This document shows positions 44,889 to 54,449 of a stretch of 64,000 nt of DNA, piece after piece. The stretch is from contig NZ_LBMG01000005.1 in NCBI RefSeq assembly GCF_001005315.1, positions 112,637-176,636 on the forward strand. The letters run 5' to 3'. Each line of letters opens with the position of its first letter. Position 1 is the first letter of the stretch. The translations under genes were made by a program, and so were the position numbers. This stretch comes from Kordia jejudonensis (GTDB lineage Bacteria > Bacteroidota > Bacteroidia > Flavobacteriales > Flavobacteriaceae). Under the pieces are notes generated by a model. It was given only the letters and a program-made list of their open reading frames with translations, was not told where the DNA came from and ran no database searches.

Positions 44889-46271
44889 ATGAAAGAAAAC
44901 GAATTCAAAACAATCAATCCAGCAACAGAAGAAACAATTGCGACCTATGAATATATGACTGAGGAAAAAGCATTTACTGCGGTAGATATGTGTCACGAAG
45001 CTTTTTTACACTGGAAAACAAAATCTGCGGAAGCGCGAGGAAAAATCATCAAAAATATCGGAAAAGCGCTAAATGAACACAAAGAGGAATTGGCAAAACT
45101 GATGACGGATGAAATGGGGAAGTTATTAAAACACTCTAATCAAGAAATTGAATTGTGTGCAAGCATATGCAAATATACAGCTACAGAAGGCATGAAACGC
45201 TTACAAAGTGAAGAACGTTCGTTGCCAAATGGAGGCAGAGGAATTATACAATATGCGCCTATTGGAGTCATTTATGGAATACAACCTTGGAATTTCCCAA
45301 CGTATCAGGTTATTCGTTATGCCATTGTAAATTTAATGGCAGGAAACGGCGTATTGCTAAAACATGCCAAAAACGTAACAGGAACTGCATTGAAATTGAA
45401 AGAAATTTTTGAAGCAGCTGGACTCGATAGAAATATTTTTACCGTTTTGGTAATTGATCATGATTTGTCAGACAAAATTATAACACACAAATACGTTAGA
45501 GGTGTTACTTTAACAGGAAGTTCGGGCGCAGGAAAACATGTTGGAAAAAAAGCAGGAGAAGCCTTGAAAAAAACCGTGTTAGAGTTGGGAAGTAATGATG
45601 CATATTTAGTATTAGATGATGCAGATATTGACTTGGCAGCAAAAGTTTCAGCACAAGGACGTTTGTATAATAATGGGGAAACCTGTGTTGCGGCAAAGCG
45701 ATTTATTGTAGTTGAGAGCGTGTATGAAGAATACAAAGAGAAGTTTTTGAATATCATGAATAGCAAACCTTACGGCGATCCTATGGATGAAAAATCAAAA
45801 CTTGGACCAATTGCACGTAAAGATTTGCGTGACGAATTGCACGAAAAAGTAGAAAAAAGTGTTGCCAAAGGTGCCGTTATACTTTGTGGAGGCGAAATGC
45901 CAGAAGGGAAAGGATATTATTATCCATCAACGGTGTTAGATAATGTTACGCCAGGACAACCAGCGTATGATGATGAATTATTTGGACCTGTGGCTTCTAT
46001 CATAAAAGCAACTAACAACGAAGATGCCATGCGCATTGCAAATGACAGTAGATTTGGACTTGGCGGCGGTATTTTCAGCAAAGATGTTGAAGGTGCCATT
46101 ACGCTAGCGAAAAATCATTTTGATACAGGAATGGTAAATATCAATGGTTTCGGATTAGCGCATCCAAATATGCCTTTTGGTGGTGTTAAAAACTCAGGAT
46201 ACGGACGTGAACACGGTGGATTTGGTATTAGAGAATTCATCAATGTAAAATCGATTGTAATTCCTGCGTAA
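44889..46271 (+). CDS. NAD(P)-dependent aldehyde dehydrogenase, succinate-semialdehyde type
   Basis: A 460-residue ALDH. The general base is E232 in LELGSND and the nucleophile is C266 in NNGETC, at the usual spacing of 34. IQPWNFPTYQVIR and PFGGVKNSGYGREHGGFGIREF are ALDH landmarks. Overall it matches succinate-semialdehyde dehydrogenase (GabD/Sad type), oxidising an aldehyde to the acid. It sits next to an alpha/beta hydrolase and close to reductases that handle aldehydes. Exact aldehyde preference is inferred. Confidence 0.9.
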   Translation: MKENEFKTINPATEETIATYEYMTEEKAFTAVDMCHEAFLHWKTKSAEARGKIIKNIGKALNEHKEELAKLMTDEMGKLLKHSNQEIELCASICKYTATEGMKRLQSEERSLPNGGRGIIQYAPIGVIYGIQPWNFPTYQVIRYAIVNLMAGNGVLLKHAKNVTGTALKLKEIFEAAGLDRNIFTVLVIDHDLSDKIITHKYVRGVTLTGSSGAGKHVGKKAGEALKKTVLELGSNDAYLVLDDADIDLAAKVSAQGRLYNNGETCVAAKRFIVVESVYEEYKEKFLNIMNSKPYGDPMDEKSKLGPIARKDLRDELHEKVEKSVAKGAVILCGGEMPEGKGYYYPSTVLDNVTPGQPAYDDELFGPVASIIKATNNEDAMRIANDSRFGLGGGIFSKDVEGAITLAKNHFDTGMVNINGFGLAHPNMPFGGVKNSGYGREHGGFGIREFINVKSIVIPA

Positions 46272-46320
46272 GCATAGTTAAGAAAAAATATACGTCCGTA
46301 CACAAATACGAACTATTTAG

Positions 46321-46356
46321 AAAATCACTACGAAGTACTTTTTGTAGTGATTTTTT
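46321..46356 (+). terminator. terminator after the aldehyde dehydrogenase gene
   Basis: AAAATCACTAC (46321-46331) pairs with GTAGTGATTTT (46344-46354) and is followed by a T-run. It lies 50 bp after the stop at 46271. Confidence 0.85.
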
Positions 46357-46401
46357 ATTGTGATAAAGTGAAAAATAGAATTCGTTTCTTCGATATATGT
46401 A

Positions 46402-46409
46402 TATATTTG
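46402..46409 (+). promoter_or_regulatory. -7 element for the DoxX-like membrane protein gene
   Basis: TATATTTG matches TAnnTTTG exactly. It lies about 45 nt before the preferred start at 46454, and the -33 position reads ATT rather than TTG. Confidence 0.45.
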
Positions 46410-46453
46410 GTTTTTAGGTGCTAAATTATTCTTTAAGATACAATACATATTTC

Positions 46454-47737
46454 ATGAGTTCTACACGAAACAATTCCTATTTAAAAGTAGCAAATAATGC
46501 CTTTTGGAGATTTATATTTCTATTTGCGTGTTTATATATTGTTCCATACGATATGGGATATTCTATCACGGAAAATCTTGAGGAAATTAATATTTGGGAA
46601 AAACCCGCCATTTGGATCGGAGAAACGTTCTATGGATGGGAATTTGATACTGAACAATTATATATAGGGTACGATTCACGATTTGAATATTGTAGGTATA
46701 TTTTATTTTTCTGGCTCGCTTTTATTGGAACTTGTATTTGGCTTCTTGTCGACCGTTTTATCAAGAAAAAATATACAACTAAACTTAAAATTCTTGTACA
46801 AACGATGCTTCGGTATCATGTAGGACTTACTATTTTGGATTATGGGCTTTCAAAAATATTAATGATTCAGTTTGGATCTATAGGAATTGATACTTTAGAA
46901 TTGCAACTTGGATCATCAGGCGGTATGAGTTTAATGTGGTATTTCCTAAGCTATTCGGAGCTTATGGTGATGACAGCTGGTTGGTTGGAATTTATTGGTG
47001 GAGTGCTACTATTATTTAGACGCACAACATTTTTAGGTGTATTGATCCTTATTGCGGTCATGGCAAATGTAGTATTGATGAACTTTAGTTACAGCGTTAC
47101 GGTGACCTTGTATGCAAGCTTATTGTTATTTTTATTATTGGTACTCATAAGCACACAATTGAGAAACTTTTTTGCGTATGTAGTTTTAAATCAAAAAACA
47201 CAAGCAAAACCATATGAACCACTCGTAAAAAATAAAAAAGTTAGGCTTATTTTTAAAATCATATTAATCTCGGTTATTGGTTATTTTCATGTGAAAAATT
47301 ACAAGGAATTGTTAGATACGTATACTAAAAATAGATATGCATGGTTTACCAATCTGCAAACGGTAGAAACATTTGTGATCAACGGCGATACATTAGCTCC
47401 AGCTGCAATTGAAAACAATGAAAAAGCTTGGAAACAATTGTCGTTCAACGGTTTGTCATATTATCCTGAAACGTTTCGTGTCAAAAATGGAAAAGATATT
47501 GGCAAACGTTTCAAATTTGAAATTGATTCTACAACGCAAAAAATAAGGTTTCGACCGTATTTTGGAGAAGAAAGTGAACAATGGAGTGAACTCAGCTATA
47601 AAAAATTGGACGAAAAAAGGTATCTTTTTGAAGGTATTTACGAAGGTGATACCATTTCCGTAACGACAAAAGCAAAGCTTATTGAAGAGTATCAATTAAT
47701 GAAATACAAAGGCAAATTACTGTTTGATGATTATTAA
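46454..47737 (+). CDS. multi-pass membrane protein, DoxX-like N-terminal region
   Basis: A 427-residue protein with about seven to eight hydrophobic segments in its first 270 residues, including HVGLTILDYGLSKI and GWLEFIGGVLLLFRR segments like DoxX/quinol-oxidase-related proteins. A soluble C-terminal part of about 150 residues follows. The start at 46454 (MSSTRNNSY) is preferred over an in-frame ATG 12 codons earlier because of the promoter spacing. No redox motif is visible, so the role is unknown. Confidence 0.6.
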   Translation: MSSTRNNSYLKVANNAFWRFIFLFACLYIVPYDMGYSITENLEEINIWEKPAIWIGETFYGWEFDTEQLYIGYDSRFEYCRYILFFWLAFIGTCIWLLVDRFIKKKYTTKLKILVQTMLRYHVGLTILDYGLSKILMIQFGSIGIDTLELQLGSSGGMSLMWYFLSYSELMVMTAGWLEFIGGVLLLFRRTTFLGVLILIAVMANVVLMNFSYSVTVTLYASLLLFLLLVLISTQLRNFFAYVVLNQKTQAKPYEPLVKNKKVRLIFKIILISVIGYFHVKNYKELLDTYTKNRYAWFTNLQTVETFVINGDTLAPAAIENNEKAWKQLSFNGLSYYPETFRVKNGKDIGKRFKFEIDSTTQKIRFRPYFGEESEQWSELSYKKLDEKRYLFEGIYEGDTISVTTKAKLIEEYQLMKYKGKLLFDDY

Positions 47738-47765
47738 CGCATTACACTCAAATTTGACAAATAAC

Positions 47766-47797
47766 AAAAGACACATGGTGCATAAACATGTGCCTTT
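47766..47797 (+). terminator. weak hairpin terminator candidate
   Basis: AAAG-A-CACATG pairs with CATGTG-C-CTTT with one mismatch. The T-run after it is short, so the call is tentative. Confidence 0.4.
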
Positions 47798-48183
47798 CTG
47801 TAATGAAAAATAAATAAAAACCTGTGGTGATTTCGAAGTAAGTAATCTCCACTGATATTTTGTATATGTTTATATTGGAAAATGTGGTATATCGTGCATA
47901 ATTAGTTGGTTTGGTTGTTTCTTAAGAGATACTAGAAATGTAAAAAGGTTGCGTTATCAATTATGTTCCGTTTAAAAAATCAACTGTTTTGAATCGCTTA
48001 TAAGGTGCAAAATAACTTCTTAACATTTTGACAATTAAATTCTTACAATTTGTTTCCTAAAAATATATTTTTTTAAAAAAAAGTTTGATTACAGACATAA
48101 AATTGCATGATTTTATCACAATTTCATCTAAAAATGATCGTCAAGAAAATCTAAATCTCATCCTACAAGTAAAAACAAGATTG

Positions 48184-48191
48184 TACATTTG
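48184..48191 (+). promoter_or_regulatory. -7 element for the EamA transporter gene
   Basis: TACATTTG matches TAnnTTTG exactly and lies 18 nt before the start at 48209, so the leader would be only about 10-12 nt. Confidence 0.55.
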
Positions 48192-48208
48192 CGCTTTATT
48201 TTTTACCT

Positions 48209-49102
48209 ATGAAACCAACTTCATCAAAAGTACTGATCATTTTAGCATTCATCGCTATTTACATCATTTGGGGAAGTACATATTTGATGAATAAAGTTGC
48301 CGTTTCAGAATTGCCACCATTTTTTTTGGCAGCGATTCGTTTTTCTACCGCAAGTATATTAATCTTCGGAATTGCCGTAGCAACTGGAAAAAGCATTCGT
48401 ATTACCAAAAAACAATTGATCAACTCCATTATTGCAGGGTTTCTATTTTTAGTATATGGAAACGGTATCTTCGTTTGGTCTTTACGATATGTAGATAGTG
48501 GATTTGCTGCATTATTAGCGTCCACACAACCGTTATTTGTATTGTTGCTAATGCGCTTGATAGACCACAAGAAAATGCGGAGAAAGTCTATTATTGGTGT
48601 CACTTTGGGCATTTTCGGAATGTATTTATTGGTAAGTCAAAAAGAATTGGTTACCAACGAAGGAACATTGTTGGGAATCTTCATGATTTTAACCTGTGTA
48701 TTAGGTTGGAGTTACGCGAGTATTTTTGTCTCAAAGGCAGACATTCCCAAAAATCATTTGGTCAGTTCAGGATATCAAATGCTTATTGGTAGTATAATGT
48801 TGGTCATTATAAGTATTTCATTAGGAGAAAAAGAAAATTGGACGTCGCCTTTTGAATGGAGTTACAATGTAAAATGGTCTATGTTTCTGCTGATAACTTT
48901 TGGAAGTATTGCAGCATTTACGGCGTTTAATTATTTACTGAAAGAAGTTTCTACTGAAAAAGTATCAACATCAGCGTATGTAAATCCTGTTGTGGCGTTG
49001 TTTTTAGGTTGGTATGTATTGGATGAAAAATTAACCCTACAATCGTTAATAGCAGCGCTTATTTTGCTTATTGGCGTGTATTTTATTACATCAAAAAAGT
49101 GA
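48209..49102 (+). CDS. EamA/DMT-family metabolite exporter
   Basis: A 297-residue protein with ten hydrophobic segments arranged as two EamA repeats (about 10-140 and 150-295). AIYIIWGSTYLMNKVAV at the start and TSAYVNPVVALFLGW near residue 255 are classic EamA signatures. It likely exports or imports an amino acid, nucleoside or drug-like metabolite; the substrate cannot be read. It is a single gene between the membrane protein and the EEP pair. Confidence 0.88.
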   Translation: MKPTSSKVLIILAFIAIYIIWGSTYLMNKVAVSELPPFFLAAIRFSTASILIFGIAVATGKSIRITKKQLINSIIAGFLFLVYGNGIFVWSLRYVDSGFAALLASTQPLFVLLLMRLIDHKKMRRKSIIGVTLGIFGMYLLVSQKELVTNEGTLLGIFMILTCVLGWSYASIFVSKADIPKNHLVSSGYQMLIGSIMLVIISISLGEKENWTSPFEWSYNVKWSMFLLITFGSIAAFTAFNYLLKEVSTEKVSTSAYVNPVVALFLGWYVLDEKLTLQSLIAALILLIGVYFITSKK

Positions 49103-49299
49103 TTACTTTATCAAGTTACAAATTTTGAGTTAGCGAAGAATTTGAATATGTACAGCTTCCATCACTACAACTAAAAAACTTACATATGGCAATTCTTATT
49201 TCTCTTATTTCTCTACTTGATTGCTTTTAGGGGGAAAACACTCTTTATTCCTTACCGTTGAATGCTTACTATTACACTTTAACTAATCAATCTTAAATT

Positions 49300-49644
49300 A
49301 TGACAAGTGATATAAAATTATTGGGCAGAGGAGTAGTTCAAGTTGAAGGAAACGAATTATTTCTTCAAACACATGATATAAAATTAGACGATCCAGAAAG
49401 ACGCGTAAGACCATCTGGGCATAGACGCGCACTTGTTCATGATCATCAAGATGGCTTAACAATAAATTATAATGGAGATTATCCTGGTGGCGTAAAAATA
49501 AAGGGGACAACTATATGCGACACAATTAGGCTTCAAGGTATGAGAAATGTATTTGACACTGATTCTGTAGCACATATCATAACGGCGCTCAAGAGGCAAA
49601 TAGATGCTTTAGAATCAAGAATTGAAACGCTAGAAAGAAGATAG
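49300..49644 (+). CDS. small protein with C-terminal coiled coil, paired with EEP nuclease gene
   Basis: A 114-residue protein. The first 80 residues are beta-rich, with HDHQDGLTINYNGDYPGGVKI. The last 30 form a heptad-like coiled coil (ALKRQIDALESRIETLERR) that may trimerise. No signal peptide. It is followed after 11 bp by the EEP-family gene, so the two are probably one transcription unit. No known family; a partner, delivery or immunity role is conceivable but unproven. Confidence 0.6.
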   Translation: MTSDIKLLGRGVVQVEGNELFLQTHDIKLDDPERRVRPSGHRRALVHDHQDGLTINYNGDYPGGVKIKGTTICDTIRLQGMRNVFDTDSVAHIITALKRQIDALESRIETLERR

Positions 49645-49655
49645 GAGATACAGGT

Positions 49656-50729
49656 ATGAGAAATAGTTTTAGAGAAATAGCTACGTACATGGATTCGGTG
49701 GATACGCCTGAAAGTTTGGCGGAATTGTTAAGTATGCATGTAGGCGATGTTAATAATAGTTTCAGAGAAATTGTTCGTCGACACACGACTAATCAACGTT
49801 TAGAAAAAAAGTTCCTAACACAGAATACTTTTTGTATGGATGCAACAGCTTTTGGTAAAAAACCATATGCAAAAATCAGGGCTGGTTTATGGGGCGAACA
49901 TATAAAAGCACATTATGATATTTGCTTACTTCAAGAAATATTTGAAAATTCTATAAGAGATAAATTATTAAGTGCATGGGATGAAGGCGAAGGTTCTTTA
50001 TTTTTTGTTGATGATGCTGCTAGTAGAACTCCAGACTCTTCGGGATTAATGACTATTAGCAAAGATGAAATTACAGGAAATACATTTCATGAATTTAGTG
50101 TAGGGTACAGAAAGGGACTTCATTTAGTAGATAGAGAAGCTGATAAGGGAATATTATTAACAAAATATGTGCTAGACAATAATCATGGTATCGAATTATA
50201 TAATACACATCTTGATGCTTCTGATAGAAATATTAGAAGTACGCAATTGAATGAAATTTTAACTTTTATTACTAATCATCATGAAAATACGAATTTAGCA
50301 ATTTTAAGTGGAGATTTTAATATAGGCCTTGGAACTGGTATTCAAGGTTCTACATATGGTAATTATATATTTTTTAGAGATAGATTACTTAGTCTTGGCT
50401 TTGTTGATGCTTGGGCAACTAGAAATGGAACGACAGGTGGTACCGATTTAAGTGAAGAAGAATCTCAAAAATATGCTAATGTTATGTGTAATAGCAAAGA
50501 TCCAGAAAATCCACGATTTTGTGTAGATGAAAATATTGATGAGTCAAATGGTGATCGAAGAATTGATTACATATTTATAAAACCTACAAGCTCCAATTGT
50601 CCGTATGTATTCGATATTACACGCCCTAGAAGGTTGCTGTTATTTAACAATTTGGGCTCTACTACATTTGAATATATGTCTGATCACATTGGCATTCATA
50701 CGGAGTTATTGATTAATAGAACAGAGTAA
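49656..50729 (+). CDS. endonuclease/exonuclease/phosphatase (EEP) superfamily enzyme
   Basis: A 357-residue protein with all EEP motifs in order: LLQE (metal-binding Glu), NTHLDA, LSGDFNIG (GDFN), RIDYIFIKP and SDHIGIHTE (general-base His). EEP enzymes include DNase I-like nucleases, sphingomyelinases and inositol phosphatases; by motif quality this is active, but the substrate is open. There is no signal peptide. An N-terminal helical leader (about 1-60, with two SFREI repeats) is unusual. It is coupled to the small coiled-coil gene. Confidence 0.82.
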   Translation: MRNSFREIATYMDSVDTPESLAELLSMHVGDVNNSFREIVRRHTTNQRLEKKFLTQNTFCMDATAFGKKPYAKIRAGLWGEHIKAHYDICLLQEIFENSIRDKLLSAWDEGEGSLFFVDDAASRTPDSSGLMTISKDEITGNTFHEFSVGYRKGLHLVDREADKGILLTKYVLDNNHGIELYNTHLDASDRNIRSTQLNEILTFITNHHENTNLAILSGDFNIGLGTGIQGSTYGNYIFFRDRLLSLGFVDAWATRNGTTGGTDLSEEESQKYANVMCNSKDPENPRFCVDENIDESNGDRRIDYIFIKPTSSNCPYVFDITRPRRLLLFNNLGSTTFEYMSDHIGIHTELLINRTE

Positions 50730-50802
50730 TTTTTTTAATAATCATGCAACAGACTTTTTTTAGCACAATGCACATAAAAGCAAATTATTTGTTTAATTTT
50801 CA

Positions 50803-52842
50803 TTAAGCTTTCCATGTAAATGTAATTGTAGTTCCAACACCTTTTTCAGAATCTACACGAATAGTTCCGTAATTTTCAGTGACAATTTTCTTTACAATAG
50901 AAAGTCCAATTCCAGTGCTTTCCACTTCATCATTTGCCTCTAACTTGCTAAACATTTCAAAGATTTTGGTATGATATTTTGGTTCAATTCCAGGACCGTT
51001 GTCAGCAATGATAAATGTATATTCATGTTCCGTTTTAGCAAAGGATATCGCTATGACAGCACTTTGCTTATCATTGTGTTTAATGGCATTGCTAATTAGA
51101 TTTTGAAACACATGTTCCAGTTCAACCTTACTTGCAAAGATTTCAGCATTATCTTCAGGTAATTTGATGGTGTGTTTCTTTTCATTATCCACAATTTCAA
51201 CGACTTCATCAAGCAAATCGTTCAGTAAAAACGTTTCTTTCGTCTTTTCTCCTTTGGTAATTTTAGAGTATTGCAACAAGTCATTAATCAGTGCGTACAT
51301 CTTAGAAACTCTATCTTTTAGCAACTGAAAACGATCTTTTGTATCTTCGTCTAACACGGTTTCATCAATGTCTTCTTCAATAAACGAAACCAGCGTATTT
51401 ATGGCAATTAAAGGTGCTTTTAAATCGTGAGAAACAATATGATTGAAGCTATCAAGTTCTGCATTAATTTTTTCTAAATGGTTTAGATTTTCTTTTAATT
51501 CGACATTTACCATTGAAAGCTCTTTTGATTTTACGGAGAGTTCTTCTTTTTGTTTCTGCGCCATTATTTTTGCTTTTTCAAGCGCATGAAATGAAGTTGC
51601 AAATCGTGTCATCAATAACATTGAAAGTAATAAGAAAACGATGATATAACCGAAATTTACGTACACAATCGTATTGCCGTCAGTTCCTAAAAATATGAAG
51701 ATATGTGTAAAAAATATAAACGAGGCAAACAACACACCAAGCAGTAACAAAATAGAATCGTGTCGCTTGCTGGTTATTGCCTTATAAATGACGTAGAAAA
51801 CATACATTAAATTGATAATCATTAAGATTAAAAACGGTATAACCAAACGTGTAAAATGTGGCGCAGGCAGAATGATAACCAATGCTGTAAGTGTCCAAAA
51901 ACCAATTTTCAAGGCTTTTAAATATATTGGATTTGCAAATTTACTAAAGATGGTATAGAAGAATAAACTTGCCGAAAATCCTGCTAAAAACAAGGAAATA
52001 TATTCTACAACGGTTAGCAAACTCCAGCTAATGGTTGAAAATACTTCTGCCAAAGGTGCATATCGATCGCTAATTGCCATGTATGCTAATGAAACACACA
52101 TGATTCCAAAATAGAGTACTGCACGATCTTTATTCCAATAAAATGAAAAGAATAGCAAAAAGAATAGTCCAATAAAACCTAAACTTCCAATGAAAATCAT
52201 GTCTGCAATCGTCTTTTTAGTTTTGGAGTGCAATAAATGTTCGTTGGTAGCTAAAATTACAGGAGTGCTAATTCCTCCTTTGTGATGGTAAAAATTTGCA
52301 ACTTGTATGATGAGTTCAAAATTAGTTTCATGAATATCTAAAGGAACAATTCGTGTGGCTCTTCGGTGTAATGTAGTAGCTTTTGAAGTTCCGACTGTGC
52401 CAATTTCGGCAACTAAGTTACCATTGAGCCATATTTTAGAAGCTGCAAAACCAGCGGGAATTAATAGTGAAACTACAGGACGTTCTTTTGGAAGCGAAAA
52501 TTGCAAGCGATACGTGGCATAACCAAATGAAGGTAACTTTTCATTTGGAGCGAGCTCATAATTTGTCCAATTGTCCAGCGAAACAACTGTTCCTGAGTTG
52601 GCAGGAATCGTTTCTGGAGTGATCAATTCGTTCCAATAAAATGTCCAATTACGATCTAATGGTATTTCTGCGTGACTGTCATTGCGTAACTCTTGAATGT
52701 CTAGTGTCGTCGATGTTTGCGAAGATTCTTGTGCAACACAAATAGAGAACATTGCAGACAATAGCAGCAACAGTATTCGGTTTTTACAAGGCAAGCTTAA
52801 TGCGTTAAAAAATAAATAATTTGGGACATTCATAGTACCCAA
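50803..52842 (-). CDS. 7TMR-DISM sensor histidine kinase
   Basis: A 679-residue kinase. The signal peptide (about 20-38) precedes a periplasmic 7TMR-DISM extracellular domain (about 45-190), then seven membrane segments (about 205-410), a coiled coil, a HisKA domain with the phospho-acceptor His in NHIVSHDLKAPL (near 470), and an HATPase domain (NLISNAIKHN, DNGPGI, GIGLSIVKKI). It likely senses a carbohydrate-like ligand. No response regulator is adjacent. All catalytic boxes are intact. Confidence 0.9.
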   Translation of the reverse strand: MGTMNVPNYLFFNALSLPCKNRILLLLLSAMFSICVAQESSQTSTTLDIQELRNDSHAEIPLDRNWTFYWNELITPETIPANSGTVVSLDNWTNYELAPNEKLPSFGYATYRLQFSLPKERPVVSLLIPAGFAASKIWLNGNLVAEIGTVGTSKATTLHRRATRIVPLDIHETNFELIIQVANFYHHKGGISTPVILATNEHLLHSKTKKTIADMIFIGSLGFIGLFFLLFFSFYWNKDRAVLYFGIMCVSLAYMAISDRYAPLAEVFSTISWSLLTVVEYISLFLAGFSASLFFYTIFSKFANPIYLKALKIGFWTLTALVIILPAPHFTRLVIPFLILMIINLMYVFYVIYKAITSKRHDSILLLLGVLFASFIFFTHIFIFLGTDGNTIVYVNFGYIIVFLLLSMLLMTRFATSFHALEKAKIMAQKQKEELSVKSKELSMVNVELKENLNHLEKINAELDSFNHIVSHDLKAPLIAINTLVSFIEEDIDETVLDEDTKDRFQLLKDRVSKMYALINDLLQYSKITKGEKTKETFLLNDLLDEVVEIVDNEKKHTIKLPEDNAEIFASKVELEHVFQNLISNAIKHNDKQSAVIAISFAKTEHEYTFIIADNGPGIEPKYHTKIFEMFSKLEANDEVESTGIGLSIVKKIVTENYGTIRVDSEKGVGTTITFTWKA

Positions 52843-52937
52843 GCAAATTAGTTAATATAAATGACTTATGGAAATTAAGATATGTTATTGCATCATCTTT
52901 TATAATAACTATGTAGTAGAATATTTTTTAGAAACAG

Positions 52938-52976
52938 AAAACCTGAACAATAGGTTGCTACTACTGTTCAGGTTTT
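52938..52976 (-). terminator. terminator of the DUF4494 gene
   Basis: AAAACCTGAACA pairs with TGTTCAGGTTTT around a 15-nt loop. On the minus strand it ends in a T-run, just past the gene at 52993-53553. Confidence 0.75.
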
Positions 52977-52992
52977 ACCATTATTGTTGTGA

Positions 52993-53553
52993 TTAGTTTA
53001 CTTCCGTAGAAAGTACATCGGCTAGTTCCAAATCGTCATTAAAATCATTTCGTTCAGGCACGGAATCTTTCAAAGCAACAAACTTTTCCAATGCTTTTGT
53101 TTCATTCTCTTCGCCTGAAAAATAAGGAAATACGTCCATAATTGGCGATTCGGAAACTGCAGGAATGGAATATTCTGCCATTGTATCTTTCATTGCCGTC
53201 ATTGTATTTTCATATGCTTCTTTGACATCATTTCCTTGTATTAATAAATATTGATTTGATTTGCGTTCTTTGCCGCTTTCTTCATCAAAAGAAATCATGC
53301 TTACTTTACATTTAAACCATCGATCAGAATTTTCAAACGGATGAATTTCGGCATAATTGGCTACTTTAATATTTGTAATTTTAATTTCTTCGCCTTCTCT
53401 TAAATACGCTGCCATTTCTTGCGTAATTCTACTTTCGGCTTCTGTGTAGGAAATAGCATCTACTAAAAATGGTTCTGTTTTTAGTTTTTGTTCTCCTGTA
53501 ACTTCATCAAGTTTTCTATATTTTACTTTGCATTCGTACCAAGTTGCGCTCAT
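52993..53553 (-). CDS. DUF4494 protein
   Basis: A 186-residue Bacteroidota-specific protein starting MSATWYECKVKYRKLDE, with two tandem similar halves: EPFLVDAISYTEAESRI and QYLLIQGNDVKEAYENT. The start at 53553 matches family N-termini better than an in-frame ATG eight codons earlier. DUF4494 proteins are phage-like or conserved cytoplasmic proteins of unknown function. It ends with its own terminator. Confidence 0.85.
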   Translation of the reverse strand: MSATWYECKVKYRKLDEVTGEQKLKTEPFLVDAISYTEAESRITQEMAAYLREGEEIKITNIKVANYAEIHPFENSDRWFKCKVSMISFDEESGKERKSNQYLLIQGNDVKEAYENTMTAMKDTMAEYSIPAVSESPIMDVFPYFSGEENETKALEKFVALKDSVPERNDFNDDLELADVLSTEVN

Positions 53554-53718
53554 AGTTTTTGTTTTTAAGGATGCCAAATATAGGATTTAGTTTGAGCTGA
53601 AAAAGTCAAAATAGAGAATAGATATTCACAATTTTAAAGAAGATTTTATAGGTGTTTTAGTGTGAGGAAGTTAGCAAATTTTGATTCTAACGAGACGCAT
53701 CTATAAAGTTTTGGAAGT

Positions 53719-53736
53719 GTAGGAGTGAAGTGGAAT
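53719..53736 (+). repeat. left flanking direct repeat
   Basis: GTAGGAGTGAAGTGGAAT, matching GTAGGAGCGAAGTGGAAT at 54646-54663 in 17 of 18 positions. The pair brackets the DUF6642-like gene. Confidence 0.7.
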
Positions 53737-53849
53737 TAATCGTTCAAAATTATACAGTTTCAACGAGTTCTATGCATAATTACTAAAAAATAATCAAAGA
53801 GTTATATTATTTTTGTGTTTTATATATTCTACATAAAATTTTTTGAAAT

Positions 53850-54449
53850 TTGTTACATAGAAAACAGCAATTGCCCCAAGAACAATTTACAGATACCGAC
53901 TATTTTATTTACTGTTTAGAAGCGATGAATGACATAGAAACAGATACGACTACGGAAACTCAACTAAATTTAGAACAGTTGACGCTACAGTATGGAATAG
54001 CAAGTATTTACAATATATTTGACACCATTGAAGGTTTAGAAACTAGCTTGAATACATTGGTTTTTGACGATCATAATTTTAACGATTATGAAATAATTTA
54101 CTTAGTTACAGAAGGTGAAGCAAATAGTATTTGTTTAAACGACTATTGTTATAGTTTACAAGAAGTTGCAGAAATTTTTGAGGGAAAATTGAATGGTAAA
54201 ATTTTACATTTTTCAAATGCAAAAGTGCTAGATTTAGACGAAGAGGAAGCACAATATTTTTTGGACGTTACTGGCGCAAAAGGTGTTTCTGGCTACGGCA
54301 ACGAATATAATGGCATAAGCAGCTCCAATCTTGACAAAGCATTCTTTAACTTATTTAAAGAAGACGATAACATGCTGGATGTAGTTGAAGAATTACACCA
54401 AAAACATTACAATCTGTGTAAACTACTTGATTTTAGATTGTATTATTAA
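53850..54449 (+). CDS. DUF6642-like protein, probable lost caspase-type dyad, TTG start
   Basis: A 199-residue protein. YFIYCLE (18-24), GVSGYG (145-150) and the end CKLLDFRLYY fit DUF6642, a family with CHAT/caspase-like H...C spacing. Here the positions expected for His and Cys read E88 (TEGE) and A124 (SNAKV), so a protease is unlikely. The only in-frame start upstream of YFIYCLE is TTG at 53850, after an in-frame TGA six bases earlier; an ATG at 53925 would lose the conserved start. It is bracketed by direct repeats, which hints at mobility. The fold assignment is inference. Confidence 0.55.
   Translation: MLHRKQQLPQEQFTDTDYFIYCLEAMNDIETDTTTETQLNLEQLTLQYGIASIYNIFDTIEGLETSLNTLVFDDHNFNDYEIIYLVTEGEANSICLNDYCYSLQEVAEIFEGKLNGKILHFSNAKVLDLDEEEAQYFLDVTGAKGVSGYGNEYNGISSSNLDKAFFNLFKEDDNMLDVVEELHQKHYNLCKLLDFRLYY

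Larger units (their letters stand above)
47738..48208. other. 471-bp intergenic region
   Basis: It holds a weak hairpin at 47766-47797 and the promoter element of the EamA gene at 48184-48191. The rest is AT-rich without a supportable gene. Confidence 0.6.

Noticed and set aside
48085..48294. 69-residue plus frame before the EamA gene
   Set aside because: It overlaps the EamA start in another frame and shows no motif.
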